Shown: in pieces, positions 35,678 through 47,900 of the stretch
Numbering within the stretch: position 1 is the stretch's first letter
Layout: each line of letters begins with the position of its first letter
DNA from: Anaeramoeba flamelloides
Taxonomy: Eukaryota; Metamonada; Anaeramoebidae
NCBI GenBank assembly: GCA_027625915.1
Contig: JANTQA010000070.1
Location: forward strand, 6,577,001-6,641,000
Direction: 5' to 3'
DNA: 64,000 bases
Translations under genes and position numbers: made by a program
Notes under the pieces: model-generated
Databases searched by the model: none
The model's input: only the letters and a program-made list of their open reading frames with translations
Told to the model about the DNA's origin: nothing

Positions 35678-38045
35678 TTAGTCTTCATCAGAAGGTTCTT
35701 GGGAAGACATTTCACTTTCTTCCTCATCAGAAATAATATCTTCAGATTCTTCATCAGAGATAATATCCTCAGATTCATCATTATCATCTGATTCTTCGTC
35801 TTTTTCGTCCTTGTCATCATCTTTCTTTTTTTCATTTTCTTTTGGTGTGTCTTTTCCTTCACCATACATAATTATTTGTGAAATTATAATTGCGTTCAAC
35901 AAGAGGCTTATTAATGATGATGACATCATTAAAATATCACTTGTTTCTTTCAACACTGTTAAAAATCTTACAAGATTGCCAACGAGTGCCAAAAGAAATG
36001 AAATCAAGCTTAAAGCACCACACCCTTTATTTTTGAAATTTGATAATATTTGTGGAAATCTTGAGAGAATTACAGTTGGTACAACCATCATTTGAACATA
36101 ATCCAAATACTCCATTGGAACCATTTTTTGATAAACAGCAACTAAATAAGATGCTATAAAGATTGGTATTTTTGTAATTTTTAATACAATAGATTAAATT
36201 TAGTAAAGATTAAATTCATTTCACAATATAGAAAAAAACAGTTATTTGAAAATTTAAGAACAATTCATTTTTAATATGCCTGAGAGCCCAACTTATAAAA
36301 GAGATTTATGATCTTTGTTCTGTTTAAAAACATTTTTTGAAAAATAACATGAATAATCGAAATTCTTAGAAAAGGGGATTTTAATTTAATAAGAATAAAA
36401 ATAGTTTTTTTTTTTTTTATTGTATTATTATTATTTAAGGGCTGAGTTTAGAATTACTCTTGTTTGTAATTGGTTATTTTGGATAATCTTGCAAGTTTAA
36501 AAATAAAAACAAAAATTAAAAAAAATGAAACTCTTGAAAATCTATTGTTATCTTTTCTAGAATTTTAATTTAGATTAAAAAAAACAAGATATTTTCCAAA
36601 AACAAAAATTAAAAGAAAAATGCTGTTTGGTTTTCTCTGGATTCTCTGTTTCTTTGGAAAATAAATATATTTTCGTTAGGTTTTTTTGAGTTTTCTATTT
36701 ATTTGTGAAGTGTTCTAGGTTTTTTTGAGGTTTTCTATTTTATTTGGAAAATCTATTGATTTTCGTTAGTTTTTTTTTGATTTTTGAAATTTTCGGTTTA
36801 TTTCAAAAAGTAAAAAAAACCTAGAACACTTCACAGATAAAACAGAAAACCTCAAGAAAACCGCCGTTAGGTTTTTTTTTTAATTTTAAAAATGAAAAGA
36901 AAATTTTTGAAATTTTCTCATTTCTTTTGTAATCTGGAAAAGCTAGGCACTCCAAGGTACTCTACGGCACTCCAAGGTACTCTACGGCACTCTAAGGTAC
37001 TCTAAGGTACTCTAAGGTACTAAGGTACTCTATGGTACTCTAAGGTACTCTAAGGTACTCTAAGGTACTCTAAGGTACTCTAAGGTACTCTAAGGTACTC
37101 TAAGGTACTCTAAGGCACTTGACGGTACTTTACGGCACTTGACGGCACTTTCGTTAAGTTTTTCAGAATTTAAAAGAATTGAGTAAAAATATATGATTTT
37201 TATTCAATTTTTTTGAATTCTGGAAAACGTAGACACTTTTCTTTAGCTTTTCCAGAATTTAAAAGAAGAGAACAAAATCTTCAATTTTATTCAATTCTTT
37301 TGAATTCTGGAAAACCTAGGCACTTGTCGTTAGGTTTTTTTGAATTTTTATTTTGATAAGGAAATAGATAGGTTTACTTTCAAAAACAAGAAGTAAAAAA
37401 ACTACCATTAGCTTTTCCAGAATTTAAAAGAAGAGAGCAAAATTAAAAATTTTTCTCAATTCTTTTCAATTCTGAAAACCGCCGTTAGATTGTCTTGAGT
37501 TTCTGTTTATTTGGAAAAGCAATTGATTTTCGTTAGGCTTTTTTTACTTTAGAAATAAACCGAAAATTTCAAAAATCAAAAAAAAACTAACGAAAATCAA
37601 TAGATTTTCCAAATAAAATAGAAAACCTCAAAAAAACCTAGAACACTTCACAAATAAATAGAAAACTCAAAAAAACCTAACGAAAATATATTGATTTTCC
37701 AAAGAAACAGAAAACATAAAACCACCATAAGGTTTTTTTTAATTTTTGTTTTAATAACAAAATCAATAGATTTTCGAAACAAAAAAAAAACCTCGGCACT
37801 TGATGGTACTCAACAGCACTTGTAATCTCATCTACTAACATTATATATTTGAAAAGAAAACGATAAATGAACAACACAGCAACTATTCAACTTGAATAAA
37901 ACAAATTTAATGTGAATTCTTGTAAATTCATTTCAAGTTAACCTATTAGCTCAACGATTTGAAACAGTTTTAAAACTCAGATCTTTTTAGAAACAAATTT
38001 GTCTTTAAGATAAAGAAAATATTTTTTTTTCTTTTCAGATCTGTA

Positions 38046-38079
<34 letters not shown>

Positions 38080-38515
38080 AAGAAAAAAAAATAAATAAAA
38101 AAAAAATAAAAAAATAAAAAATTCAGTTTGGACATACCAACAATTCCAACAGTCGCAAAAAAGTGGATATAGGCACTTGAAAAGATAAGCAGAAGCAATA
38201 AGATGATCATATTTTGTGCCAATAGTAAACCATTTTCTCCCCAAGTTTTAAAAGGTTTTCCTTTTCCATAACCATAACTTAAAGCAAAGGTTAAGGCTAA
38301 AGTCTCAAGTACAACATACATTTTGCTTAAACCTTTGGTAGATTTCTTCTTGAGGATGCTGAATATTTGTGGTAACTTGAGGATCCCTGCGCCAAAGACG
38401 ATCCCATATCCCATTAAGGTTGTTACTGTATCCTTAATACATTTTTGATCAAATTCTCTTTTGATTAATAATGTTTGGTAACAGTCTGGGGTTATTAATT
38501 GATCAATAAAATTTT
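35678..38515 (-). CDS. MPDU1: MPDU1-like PQ-loop protein (mannose-P-dolichol utilisation), 5' exon not located
   Basis: MPDU1 is an ER membrane protein needed for use of dolichol-phosphate mannose and glucose. Exon 38138-38515 follows an acceptor (tttgttatag) and ends G|GTATGT. Exon 35678-36153 follows acceptor ttatag in the matching phase, giving ATVGIV-ASYLVAV. Together they give about 283 residues. The first PQ loop is GAGILKLPQIFSILKKKSTK and the second is VILSRFPQILSNFKNKGCGA, each with LS following. Hydrophobic segments match a PQ-loop plan. The start of the human family (PEKCYDQL) corresponds to TPDCYQTL. The C-terminus after GEGKDT is an unusual acidic tail with a near-exact repeat of SEDIISDEE. 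The few N-terminal codons must come from an upstream exon, or from the ATG at 38570 if the T-rich stretch is coding. Intron 36154-38137 is about 2 kb and repeat-filled. Confidence 0.88.
36640..37835. repeat. composite palindromic repeat block, copy D, inside the MPDU1 intron
   Basis: The largest block of the family. Modules 'ctattgattttccaaataaa', 'tagaaaacctcaaaaaaacc', 'cacttcacaaataaa' and 'aattcttttgaattctggaa' occur many times in both orientations on both sides of a 10-bp satellite, so the block is itself roughly an inverted repeat around 37050-37150. Confidence 0.8.
36945..37150. repeat. 10-bp tandem satellite (ctaaggtact)n
   Basis: About 20 units of a 10-mer, CTAAGGTACT, with edge variants (ctacggcact, ctccaaggta, cttgacggca) and one phase slip near 37020. 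The homogeneous core with diverged edges is typical of an unequal-exchange array. Related single units appear at 9830-9850, 10200-10245, 19640-19660 and 37797-37822. Confidence 0.92.
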
Positions 38516-40142
38516 CTATAACAAAAAAAGGAAAAAATTCAAAAAGAAAAAGAAAAAAGAAGATGAACAAAAAAAATTTAAAAAAAGGTTTTTTTTTTTT
38601 TTTTTTTTTTTCAGAAAAAAAAGAAACAAACGAATCATTTAATTATTTGAAAAAATATTTCAGAAAAAGATAAAAATAAAAAATGAAATCTCTTTATGAC
38701 AAAAAAGAGTCTATTAATGAGAAATTTGACTGAGTTTAGTACCTCATTTCATATATTCAAGTTTTGGTTGGATAAAATAAATGGATGTTGGTTTTGTTAA
38801 TTGAAAAACTTATGTAATTGCTGGACAATAGTTTGAATCAATTCCAAGAAAATTCAAGAATTATTAGGGAATTGTGTTGTCTTACTTGTCAATCTAACAG
38901 AAGTGATATTTTGAATTTTAATTGTGGTAAATTGGTTGACAACAAGGAATGATCATTTTAGCAATTCACCAATTTGCTCAAAAACATTTTGATCCAATCC
39001 CTTTTAAATTGTAAATAAATGTACATCTCAGTATTCTCCAATCCTTGATCAAAAAATCATATTTGTGTTGTATTTTTTTGATGAAAAATGTAACAAGAAA
39101 TTTTGAGCTATGTAAACTCAAACACCCCTATTAAGAAACGAGAGAATGAAAAAGAAAAATAATAACGGTTTTCAAACATAAAAAATGACGATCATTTCAA
39201 ACATTCACAATAAACAACTCAAACTCTCAAAAGATCACATTACCTATGATTTTTAATAATTGGGTTTCTTAAATTATTGTATTGTCTTCCTAAATCAAAA
39301 TCATTCTTATCAGGAAGTTGTAGTTTTCTATTAATTTTATAGTTTTTGTTGATCCTTATTACATTTATTCAAAAATTGAAGTTTACATCGTTACTTTTGT
39401 GAGATAGTATTTACTCAACTATATTTTTGGAAAAAAGACGATCCTTCCAGAATACCGAATACTCAAACCATTTGGGATTTTTTTTGTATAAATTTTTTTT
39501 GTTTGTATTATTTCTCCCAAAAGACCATGTTTAGTTCCAAGACAATTTGAGTTGAGGTGTTGTGTGGGAAAGGTTTTGTGGGATTTTGTATGTAAAGATT
39601 TTTGGCAAATAAAATTAACAAAAATGGGTCAGTTTTTATATTCAAAGTCTCAATATAAAAATAAAGTTATTTGAAAGAGAATGATTTCATTTTAGGTAAT
39701 GTGAATTTTGAATGATTTTGAACAAAAATAGAGATTTTTTAGGCTTTTTACTCAAAATTTAACCAAACTAGAAAAATGACAAACAATTATTCCAAAATTT
39801 AATCAATCCTTATCAATATAATATAAAAAAATTAAAAACACTCCAAACTTGTCGAATAGATGGGGAAAATGATTAGAAACTTCTTTACCATAAGTAAGGT
39901 TTTCATTTTAATTTTTGAAGAATTGTTCTTAAAAACCTTATTTTTCTCAACCCTCTTTTTCATTTTTTAATACTTAAACAGACAAATTTTTTTTAAATTT
40001 GTCATCTATTCCTTACTAGATCTCACTTGATAAATATTCGTGAGATTAGTCAAACCGAAACCCTGATTACAAAATCAGATTTTTTAAATATCAATTGAGT
40101 ATATAAACATTAAAGAAATTCGTTATTATTTTTTCATTTTGA

Positions 40143-40628
40143 GTAAAGTAGTGGAAAAAATCCCGGCTTGAAAAAAATCCCTAACAAGATTTTTAATTGA
40201 TAATATTCAGAAAATTATTATATAATTTCTTTTATTTAAAATCAAATTCTTTTTTTAAGAATCAAACCCCCAAAATTATAACTCACCCACTTATTAGAAC
40301 AGTGATTAATGGAATCCCACTTGTTCAAAAATGCATTTAATCAATCAAAAAACCAGAATAAGAATTATTATTTTCCAAACACAAATAGTAAACCTCTAAA
40401 AAACCCGATTGTTTTTCAAAAAAGGTAGATCTCACTAGATCATCAAATAATTACTTGACTATTCTAAAGAACCCCACTTTAATGAGATTTGGGGGTGTTT
40501 ATTACTAATCTAATAACAAAATTGGTTATTTAAAAAAAGGATTTGATTTAAAACAAAGGAAATCACACAACAATTTACTAATATCCACAATTAAAAATCT
40601 ATTTATGGATTTTTTTCCTTACTTTACT
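40143..40628. mobile_element. foldback element, ~130-bp arms
   Basis: The left arm 40143-40273 (agtaaagta...aaaaaaatccc...gatttttaattg...aatcaaaccccc) and right arm 40492-40628 (gggggtgttta...caattaaaaatc...ttactttact) are inverse copies with scattered mismatches. The ~215-bp centre is non-coding. Confidence 0.78.
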
Positions 40629-41809
40629 ATATAAGCCTTATTTCAAAAATTTGGGCAGATTTTTCATCTAAAAAAAAATTGTTTTATTACTTTTTTTTTT
40701 GAATAATAAAGTATTTTTCTAAAGTTTTTAGAGATAATAACTAATATAGAGTAAATAAGAAAAATAGAATGATTATACTCTTTTTTTTGAAAGACAAATG
40801 AAAAAAGAAAAAAATATAAAAAAAAAGATTTGCCCCCCATTTTATAATTTGGTTCAGACTTTCTGGGGGGTTAATCATTTCCAAAATAATAATGATAAAC
40901 ATACCATTGATCACTTGAGTTTTATTAGTAATAATCCAAAGATCAAGTATCAACCTATTTCGATATTATTACTCAATATTTTAAATATTTTCAAAAAAAT
41001 ATATTTCCTTCCATTAGAAATTTTTTTTAATTGTTTATGATTTTGAAAGGAAAAAAGATCAAAAACCAATTATCTTTTAATTATACAGTGTTTCCAATTA
41101 AAAGTACGAGGAAACTAATTTATCTTTTTCAAAATCTTTCAAAAAAAATATAGTTTAAGAACTAAGTTTACAATTGTAATTTGATGCCGGGGGTAATAAA
41201 AGAGGATTCTGGGGGTTGAAAAATCTCACAGATATTTATTCAGTGGGATATAAGTAGGAAAAAATGATATTTTTTTGACTGGAATTGTCTGGATTCATTT
41301 CTCAAATTTTAAAAGAAGGTTGTAAAAAAACAGATTTTTGAGAAATTTTCTTTTTAGGCGAAAGTGGCAAACATTGAGACTATGTCGAGGGTTTTCTTTG
41401 ATTTATTTTTTATATGTGTTTTAAGCTGAGAGTGTTTGCAATTAGCGTCTAAAAGGCCAAAAAGGTAAAAAGTGAAAATCTTAGATGACTATTAATTTGT
41501 TATTTTAAAACAAAGAAATTTTGAGCATATGTCAAGGTAATTGGTTTGGTATTGGACTAAATACACTAAAATTCCAATTTCCAAAAATAGAAAGATCATT
41601 TATTCTCAAAATGATCAATTTTTTTTTTTTATTAATAAAAAAAACTGAATAATTATCCCAAATTTTATTCCAAAAAGACCTTTTCATGAAAAATTCTTCA
41701 TACCCATTGCAACAAATATCTCAACCCAATTTATCTTGATACAACAAATTGTGTTTTGAGAGAAATTATCAAAACAAAAAAAATATCAAAAAACATTAAA
41801 AATGTGAAG

Positions 41810-42009
41810 TACAGTCAGTTTCACTTTTAAGACACAAAATTTCAACAAAATTTAAGGCTCAAAATAATCTCAAATTAAGGCGCAAAATTCAAATTCTAGT
41901 AAAAATAAATTGTAAAAAAAAAAATTCCAAATTTTGTAACTTAATTTAATATTTTTTTTTACCTTAAATTTCGTTGAATTTTTGTGCCTTAATAGTGGAA
42001 CTGACTGTA
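41810..42009. mobile_element. mariner-type MITE, copy 4
   Basis: TA-CAGTCAGTTTCACTTTT at left and AGTGGAACTGACTG-TA at right. Ends and TA flanks are intact. Confidence 0.88.
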
Positions 42010-42384
42010 CTTTTGTCATAGATTATGTTGTCCCACAAACAATTCCAGGAGACACCCCCCTCTTAGTAATTGATAGGTGATTTACTTCAAGTTAAAACAA
42101 AAAAAAAATAAAAGTACCAAAAAAAAAAAAAAATGAATTAAGACAAAATCACATACCCTTTTTAATAATTAATACAGTCATCCCAGCACTAGTGTGGAAA
42201 TTTATGAGGTAATGGAAATTTATTTTATATTTAAAAATTTTATTTTGTACAGCAATCCGTAAAAAGGGTTATTCAAGTTCATCATTAACGATAAATTTAT
42301 ATATACAAGATTAAAAAATAGGTTATCGCTATTTTATCTTTGGGGAACAACAAACAAATTCCTAAAATACTTACATTACAGTTG

Positions 42385-43345
42385 TGTAAAAAAGTGAAAC
42401 TGGGAAAAAAAAAGTTCAACGGGTTTTTTAATTGGGAACATTAAGAGAACCTGAAAAGGAAAAGCATTATCAATTAAAAGAAGAAACAAATTAACTTCAA
42501 ATAATAACCCATTTATATTTTTTTCAATCCATTCAATAAAATTAATTTAAATCTACTTTAATTTATAGAAATTATTGGTGTGGCTTTGGAGATCCCAAAA
42601 ATAGTCAATTTTTGGAACAAATTGTTAATACTGTTAATTGCATAATAAAAAGATCCAAATTTTCATTTTGCTTTCCGAAAATAACACATCTCTCAATAAT
42701 TAATATCAAACATCAAAAGTCCCAATTCTCAGATGGAAATTAATGATTTAAGCTGATTTTTTGAAATCAAAGTTCGAAATGTAACATGATTATGAAAATC
42801 TTTTTTAGAAAACTGAATGAAAATTTTGTTCCATTTATTTTAAAACAAATAGTAATTGATCAATCAAAGAAAAACCCCATACTAAAAGATAGTATTAAAA
42901 AAACCGTTATTGTGTTGAACCCTTCATTTTATCTTTATCTATTTATTTTTTTAATTGATCTTACTTTTCCTTTTCAGGTTTTGTTAATGTTTAAAATGAA
43001 AAACTGTGTTTCAATTTTTTTTTCACTTTTTTTCCATAGCGGTTAATGTGGATCTTCAATTTCTAAAATTGTTAAAATCTCAGGTTTTTACAATTTAACA
43101 ACAAGGATCCAAAAATAGTTTCAAGTTTTCTACGGTTTCAGTGATTTCTTTCATTGAGAAAATCTAATTTTTTTCTTTTTTTTATACAAAAAATTGTTTT
43201 GAATAAAATAAGAGAAGTTGAAATTTTTATCTTATGTTCGAAATTGAATTTACTATTTCAAAAAACACAATTTGTTAATAGACAAATAATTTCTATTCTT
43301 ATAAATTTACCACGTAGAGCTGGAACTGTTGTTTTGTTTATGGAG
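42385..43345 (+). repeat. dispersed ~1 kb repeat family, longest copy
   Basis: Covers all blocks seen in the partial copies: 'aattgggaacatt' near 42430, 'tactgttaattg' near 42630, 'gaatgaaaattttgttcc' near 42810, 'gttattgtgttgaaccc' near 42905, 'tgtggatcttcaatttc' near 43047 and 'gtagagctggaactgttg' near 43314. No single open frame spans it. Probably an old mobile element of unknown type. Confidence 0.62.
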
Positions 43346-43664
43346 ACTATGTAACAATTCAAGTAACTCCATGATTTTTGATCATTAACAATACGATCAC
43401 AAACTTTCAAGTTGTTTATTGAAAGTGTTTTTAATGCTAAAAAATTGTGATTATTTTTTTTTTCCTTTTCCCGTTTCTTAAGTTTTACATTAACAATGTG
43501 TTCGAGTTCGTTTATCTCAAAATATATTGTCCACTTTTCATAAAAAAAATGACCTAAAATGTATTTTTTTAATTCAAATTGTAGAATATTTTAAAGATCA
43601 TTACTTTTATTTTTAAATGAGATTGAAAAAAACTCTCTTGAGACAAATTGGTAAATTGCTAACA

Positions 43665-43930
43665 TAGTCCTTAATACTGTTAATTATAAAATAAAAAGAA
43701 CAAAATTTTTATTCAGTTTTCCAAAATAATCAAAATTTATCACAAGAATTAAAATAAATTATCAAAGTCCCCAATTCTCAAAGGAAAAATGATAATTTAA
43801 GTTTCTTATTAAGATTAAAAAATTAGAAATTTTACATGATGAAAAACTCTTTTTTTAAGATAACAGATTGACATTTTTTTCGTTTTGTTTTGCAACAAAG
43901 ATTAAACAAACGGTATCATATTTACAGTAT
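43665..43930 (+). repeat. dispersed ~1 kb repeat family, partial copy
   Basis: Begins 'aatactgttaattataaaat' and ends near 'gcaacaaagattaaacaaac'. It parallels 42627-42850 and lies only about 300 bp after the longest copy. Confidence 0.6.
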
Positions 43931-45774
43931 TTTTTTCAGTAAATATTTTTTTTTTAAATTATTTTTAGATCTAAATAGAAAATGACCCTAGATTCATTTT
44001 TCATCTTGAAATAAGGCTAAAAAAATACTTTTCAATTTTTTTTTATTTGAGAATTTTAAGAAAAAAAGAATTAAGGATACACAACTAAAACGAAATATAT
44101 CAAAAGTTGTTTAAATATTTTCAAAAATTTCAGATGTGTTTGACTCTATATTTTATACATCTATTCTAACAAACCTAAAAAAAAAAAAATTTTTTTTTTC
44201 ATGTTTCATAATTTTTAAAAAGAAAATTCTAAAATATTTTCATTAAATCCATCGATTGTGTTGAGAAATTGAGTGGTTTGAATATAATTCAAAAAAATTC
44301 CTTATTTTCTGTCTTATAGATATGATATTGATAAGTTTTAAGATTCATTTTGGGGATTGACGACATAAAAAAAATTTGAACAAAATGGGTTTTGAGTTAA
44401 TTTTGCTGAGAAATATTTTTGGTTCCATTCTTTATTTAGATCAAAATTAAACAACGCAAATCACGAAAAGAGGCACACTTCTAGGTTTTCTCAGATAAAT
44501 TTTTTTTAATGGATCAATTTTTCTTAATTTTTATTTTTTTTGAAATCTTTCTTCCTTTTGAGGAATTCCATTAAAATATAATTTATTTAAATTGATCAAA
44601 AATTATGATTGTACAATTGATTTACTGTAAAATTATCCTTCCAATATCTTAAACTTTCAGGCTATTGGTCCCCTTATCTTCCATTAAACTCTCAAAGCTT
44701 ATTCATTTTTCTATAAGTTTTCGTTCATAAAAAGGCTGACAAATTTTTAACAAACACTGTAATCTTCACTTTTTCCAACCATGGTTCTAAAATCTTGAAT
44801 AGGTGATGAAAATGGATATTGAAATTTGAAGTACTTTTGTTAATTTTCAAGTTCTTAAAATTTTTTCGAGACTTTTAACAACAGCAAATTTACTAAAAAG
44901 CTGTTGAAAATTAGAATTCTTAATATCTTTTTATAAAACCCCTGGATATTCAAGTGTCCTCAAAAGCGACTCGTTGACAGAATTGTGTTTTTATCAAAAA
45001 GTTGTATCATTTTTAAAAAAACCTAAAATACTTTTTAATTTGATTAAAAAAAAAGTAAGAGTAAATGAATTTGCAGAAAATACGTTGGTTTTGCAACAAG
45101 CCACTGATTACGATTCCTTGGTGTACCAAAGCTGAAGAATTCTTCATTTTTCTTACCAAGTTAATATTTTAATAGAAATGTGATTTTTTTAGACACAACA
45201 ATTTACTTTTTAAAGTTGCCGAAAAGCTGAAAAACTTCAGACACGAAACCAGTGAACCAATTCTTGTGAAATGGAATGTCAGTAACTTTGAATAAACTGT
45301 TTCTGGGAAAGTGATCAATCAAATGTGTAAAATTCCTAATTATCATTTCTTGTAATGTGCCAATAATTTAATTGTTTTTAAAAAAAAAAAAGTTTTTTTT
45401 TTTAATTTTGCAAATGAAAAAAGTTTTCTCTTTTATTTTTTTTTAGTTTTATCCAAAAATTCATAAAAATCAATCAAAAAATTCCAAAACAAACAAAACT
45501 TCAAAAAGTTTGGTTTTTTTTTATTGAAAAAAAGATGTATAAAAATAAAAAAATTTATAAAAATATAGAAATATTAAAAAAATTTGTCAAGTCAAAACTC
45601 CAATTGAACCAGAATTTGTGTTGTGTATATTTGTTCTAATTTGTCAATTTTCTGTTTCAGAATGGGAAGTAGTTTATTTTTTTTGATCAAGAAAACAAAT
45701 TTTCTAATATTTCTCATAAAAAAATACAGAAACTTTTCAAAATTTTTTTTCTTTTTTTTTTTGCAAAAAAATAT

Positions 45775-46253
45775 TTAATAATTTTCATAAAGATATTCTT
45801 GAGGGTAAGAAGTTGGAACACCATACGAACTTGAAACAAACGAGATTTTTTCAGGGAAAATTAGTTGGTGTGTATTTTGTTCATTTTGCATGCTTCCAAA
45901 CTGAATTTCGATTTCGTCACCTAAGGACTCCATTTCCTCATCGCTAACTTGGTAGTAATTGCAGTTAGTTGCATAGTCTTGTGAGTTTTCTGTGTGGTTT
46001 GAAAACTCTTCGTTGGACGACGATGCGAGATCTTCGCTTAAGGAGTCGTCATAGCTTTCTTCTCCGAATTGGTCGTATGTTGATGTTGTGTCTTCGGTTG
46101 CTTGTGTCTCTGTCTGCTTGAGTCTATTTCTGAGAAACTCACAGTCTAATTGCTGCCTTTGGAGCTCTTGCCTTTGGCTTTTCACAACTGGCTTGTTATA
46201 TTGAGTATATAATGATCGAAGGTGATTCAGATCAAACTCTGAATCTTTCTTTA

Positions 46254-46290
<37 letters not shown>

Positions 46291-46733
46291 TTTTTTTTCT
46301 GTGCTCAAACCATTTTCGAGTGTTTGTAAAAGTTGGGTTTTCTTCTTCTCTTGCTCTTCTTGCTTTTGTTTGTTCTTTGTTGACAAAACAAAAAGAGCAG
46401 TGACAGCAGACTTTTCTTTTCGTGATCTACCTTTTAATTTTTTACGGAAGGCGCTTTTGATTTTGTCTGTTTTTGTTTTTTTTGTTTGGTTTTGGTTTTG
46501 TTTTTGTTTTGGAGTTTTTTTTGTTTTGAAACGGAATCTCCCAAATTTCTTTTTTGTATTTTTTTCATGCCTTTTAAATAAAAGTTTGTTGGTAACAAGG
46601 TGTTTAATTTTGATAAAAGAGAAGAAGAAACGAAAGTTTGGTTGGTTAGTCAACTTGAGAAATTTGGATCGAAAATTTTAAAAAGAATAGAAAAAAAAAA
46701 TTACTTATTCATAAGCGAAGGTCGTGTTAACAT
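45775..46733 (-). CDS. polyQ and acidic protein of unknown function, two exons
   Basis: Exon 1 is 46705-46733 (MLTRPSLMN plus two bases) and exon 2 is 45775-46570. The intron of 134 nt starts GTAATT and ends TTTAAAAG, and its phase matches, giving MLTRPSLMNKHEKNTKKKF. The product has about 274 residues. Three zones are visible: a very basic N-terminus (KKTKTDKIKSAFRKKLKGRS), a run of about 11 Q following EKKK at mid-protein, and an acidic Ser/Glu-rich C-terminal half (EESYDDSLSEDLASSSNEEF, SDEEMESLGDEIEIQFG) ending LYENY. No membrane segment. A nuclear or RNA- or DNA-binding regulator would suit the layout, but no domain is recognised. An alternative unspliced start at 46653 would give 292 residues with a Phe-rich beginning; the spliced form looks more natural. 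Confidence 0.75.
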
Positions 46734-47479
46734 TTTGAAAAATTGAAGGAATACTGAAGTACAAAATTGGTTATTACCAAAGTGGTAAAAAATAAACTTT
46801 ATAAAAAAAAAAAATTTTTTAAAAAACGTGAAGAAATTAAAAAATGAAAATTCAACTTAAAAAATTTGTTAAAAAAGATTATTGACCAATTTGAAAACCA
46901 AAATCATTCGACTCATATCTAATGCCTTTTTTTGAAAAGAAAAGACAAAAATAAGAAACTTTTCATTTTTTTAGATCCAAAATAGCAATAAATATTTTCC
47001 CAAAAGTGTCATCAAGAAATCCCATGACAAACAAGACACATAAATGGCAACAAATTAATTAAAAAAAAAATGTGTTTTCTTTTTTCGAAAACTTACTAAT
47101 TCATAAATTTTCAATAAAAAATGTCATTTTTTTTTTTTATTGATCTAAATAGTTAGAAAACTCTCAGAATGAAAAACTGCAAAAAGATATCGTATTTGTG
47201 GAATATTTTTTCAAGTGTAAATTGTAAATATAAACACTTCAACAAATACTTTTTTCATAATGTGATCAAAAATTTTAATTTTGATTTTTTCTGAACTTTC
47301 GCAAAAAGGTTAATAACAGGTAGTGTTTTCTTCTATTCTCATCTTTTTAGAATGAAAAATTTTTCCAAATGATTTAAACTATTTTTTTTTGCAAAATTGA
47401 TAATTGATAATTATATTGGAAACAATATCCCATGGCCTTTTGTTTCTTCCATTTCAATTCAAATTTTCACCATTAGATA

Positions 47480-47900
47480 TAAAAAAGTGAAACAGATAAA
47501 AAAGATTAAAAAACGATTTTTAATTGGGAACATTCTTGAACTAATGAAAAGTAAAATCAATTGAAAAAAGAAATTAATTAAATTCTAAGAATAATAACTT
47601 TTCATATTTTCATGTTAACCCAATAAAAACGATTTTAATCTTTTCGATTATCAAAATTCTTAGAGTAGTTTTTTATTTTCTAAAAAATAAATAAAAATTT
47701 TTAAGTAATTTTGTAAAGAGATCAACCAAAGTAAAACCCCTTACAAAAAGGTAGAATTACAAAAACAGTTATTGTATTGAGTCCTCCATTTTTTCTTTTA
47801 TCATTTATTTTTTCTTTTATTAATAGATCTAATTTTTAATTTTCAAGATTATAGAGGTTTACTAATTAAAAATTGTTTCCAAATTTTTTTTCCCATTTCT
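47480..47900 (+). repeat. dispersed ~1 kb repeat family, partial copy
   Basis: Shares 'ttttaattgggaacattc', 'gataacttttcatattttca'-like and 'aaaacagttattgtattgag' with the 42385-43345 copy in the same order and strand, with a deletion in the middle. Confidence 0.55.

Larger units (their letters stand above)
38516..45774. other. long intergenic region
   Basis: About 7 kb without a supported gene. Contains a foldback element at 40143, a MITE at 41810 and two copies of the dispersed ~1 kb family. A 29-codon coding-looking stretch on the minus strand at 39243-39330 (RKLQLPDKNDFDLGRQYNNL) ends at a GTAATG donor-like site. It does not join MPDU1 in phase and is left unassigned. Confidence 0.6.

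Noticed and set aside
39243-39330. Minus-strand coding-looking stretch ending at a GTAATG donor, possible first exon of MPDU1
   Set aside because: The phase does not fit the acceptor at 38515, no in-frame ATG is present, and short open stretches are common here.
42786-43354. Two plus-strand frames of 86 and 66 codons
   Set aside because: They lie in the longest copy of the dispersed repeat, and the other copies do not keep them open.
41086-44771. Possible 3.7 kb Tc1/mariner element between TACAGTGTTT and AAACACTGTA
   Set aside because: Similarity of the ends stops after eight or nine bases, and no transposase frame lies between them.
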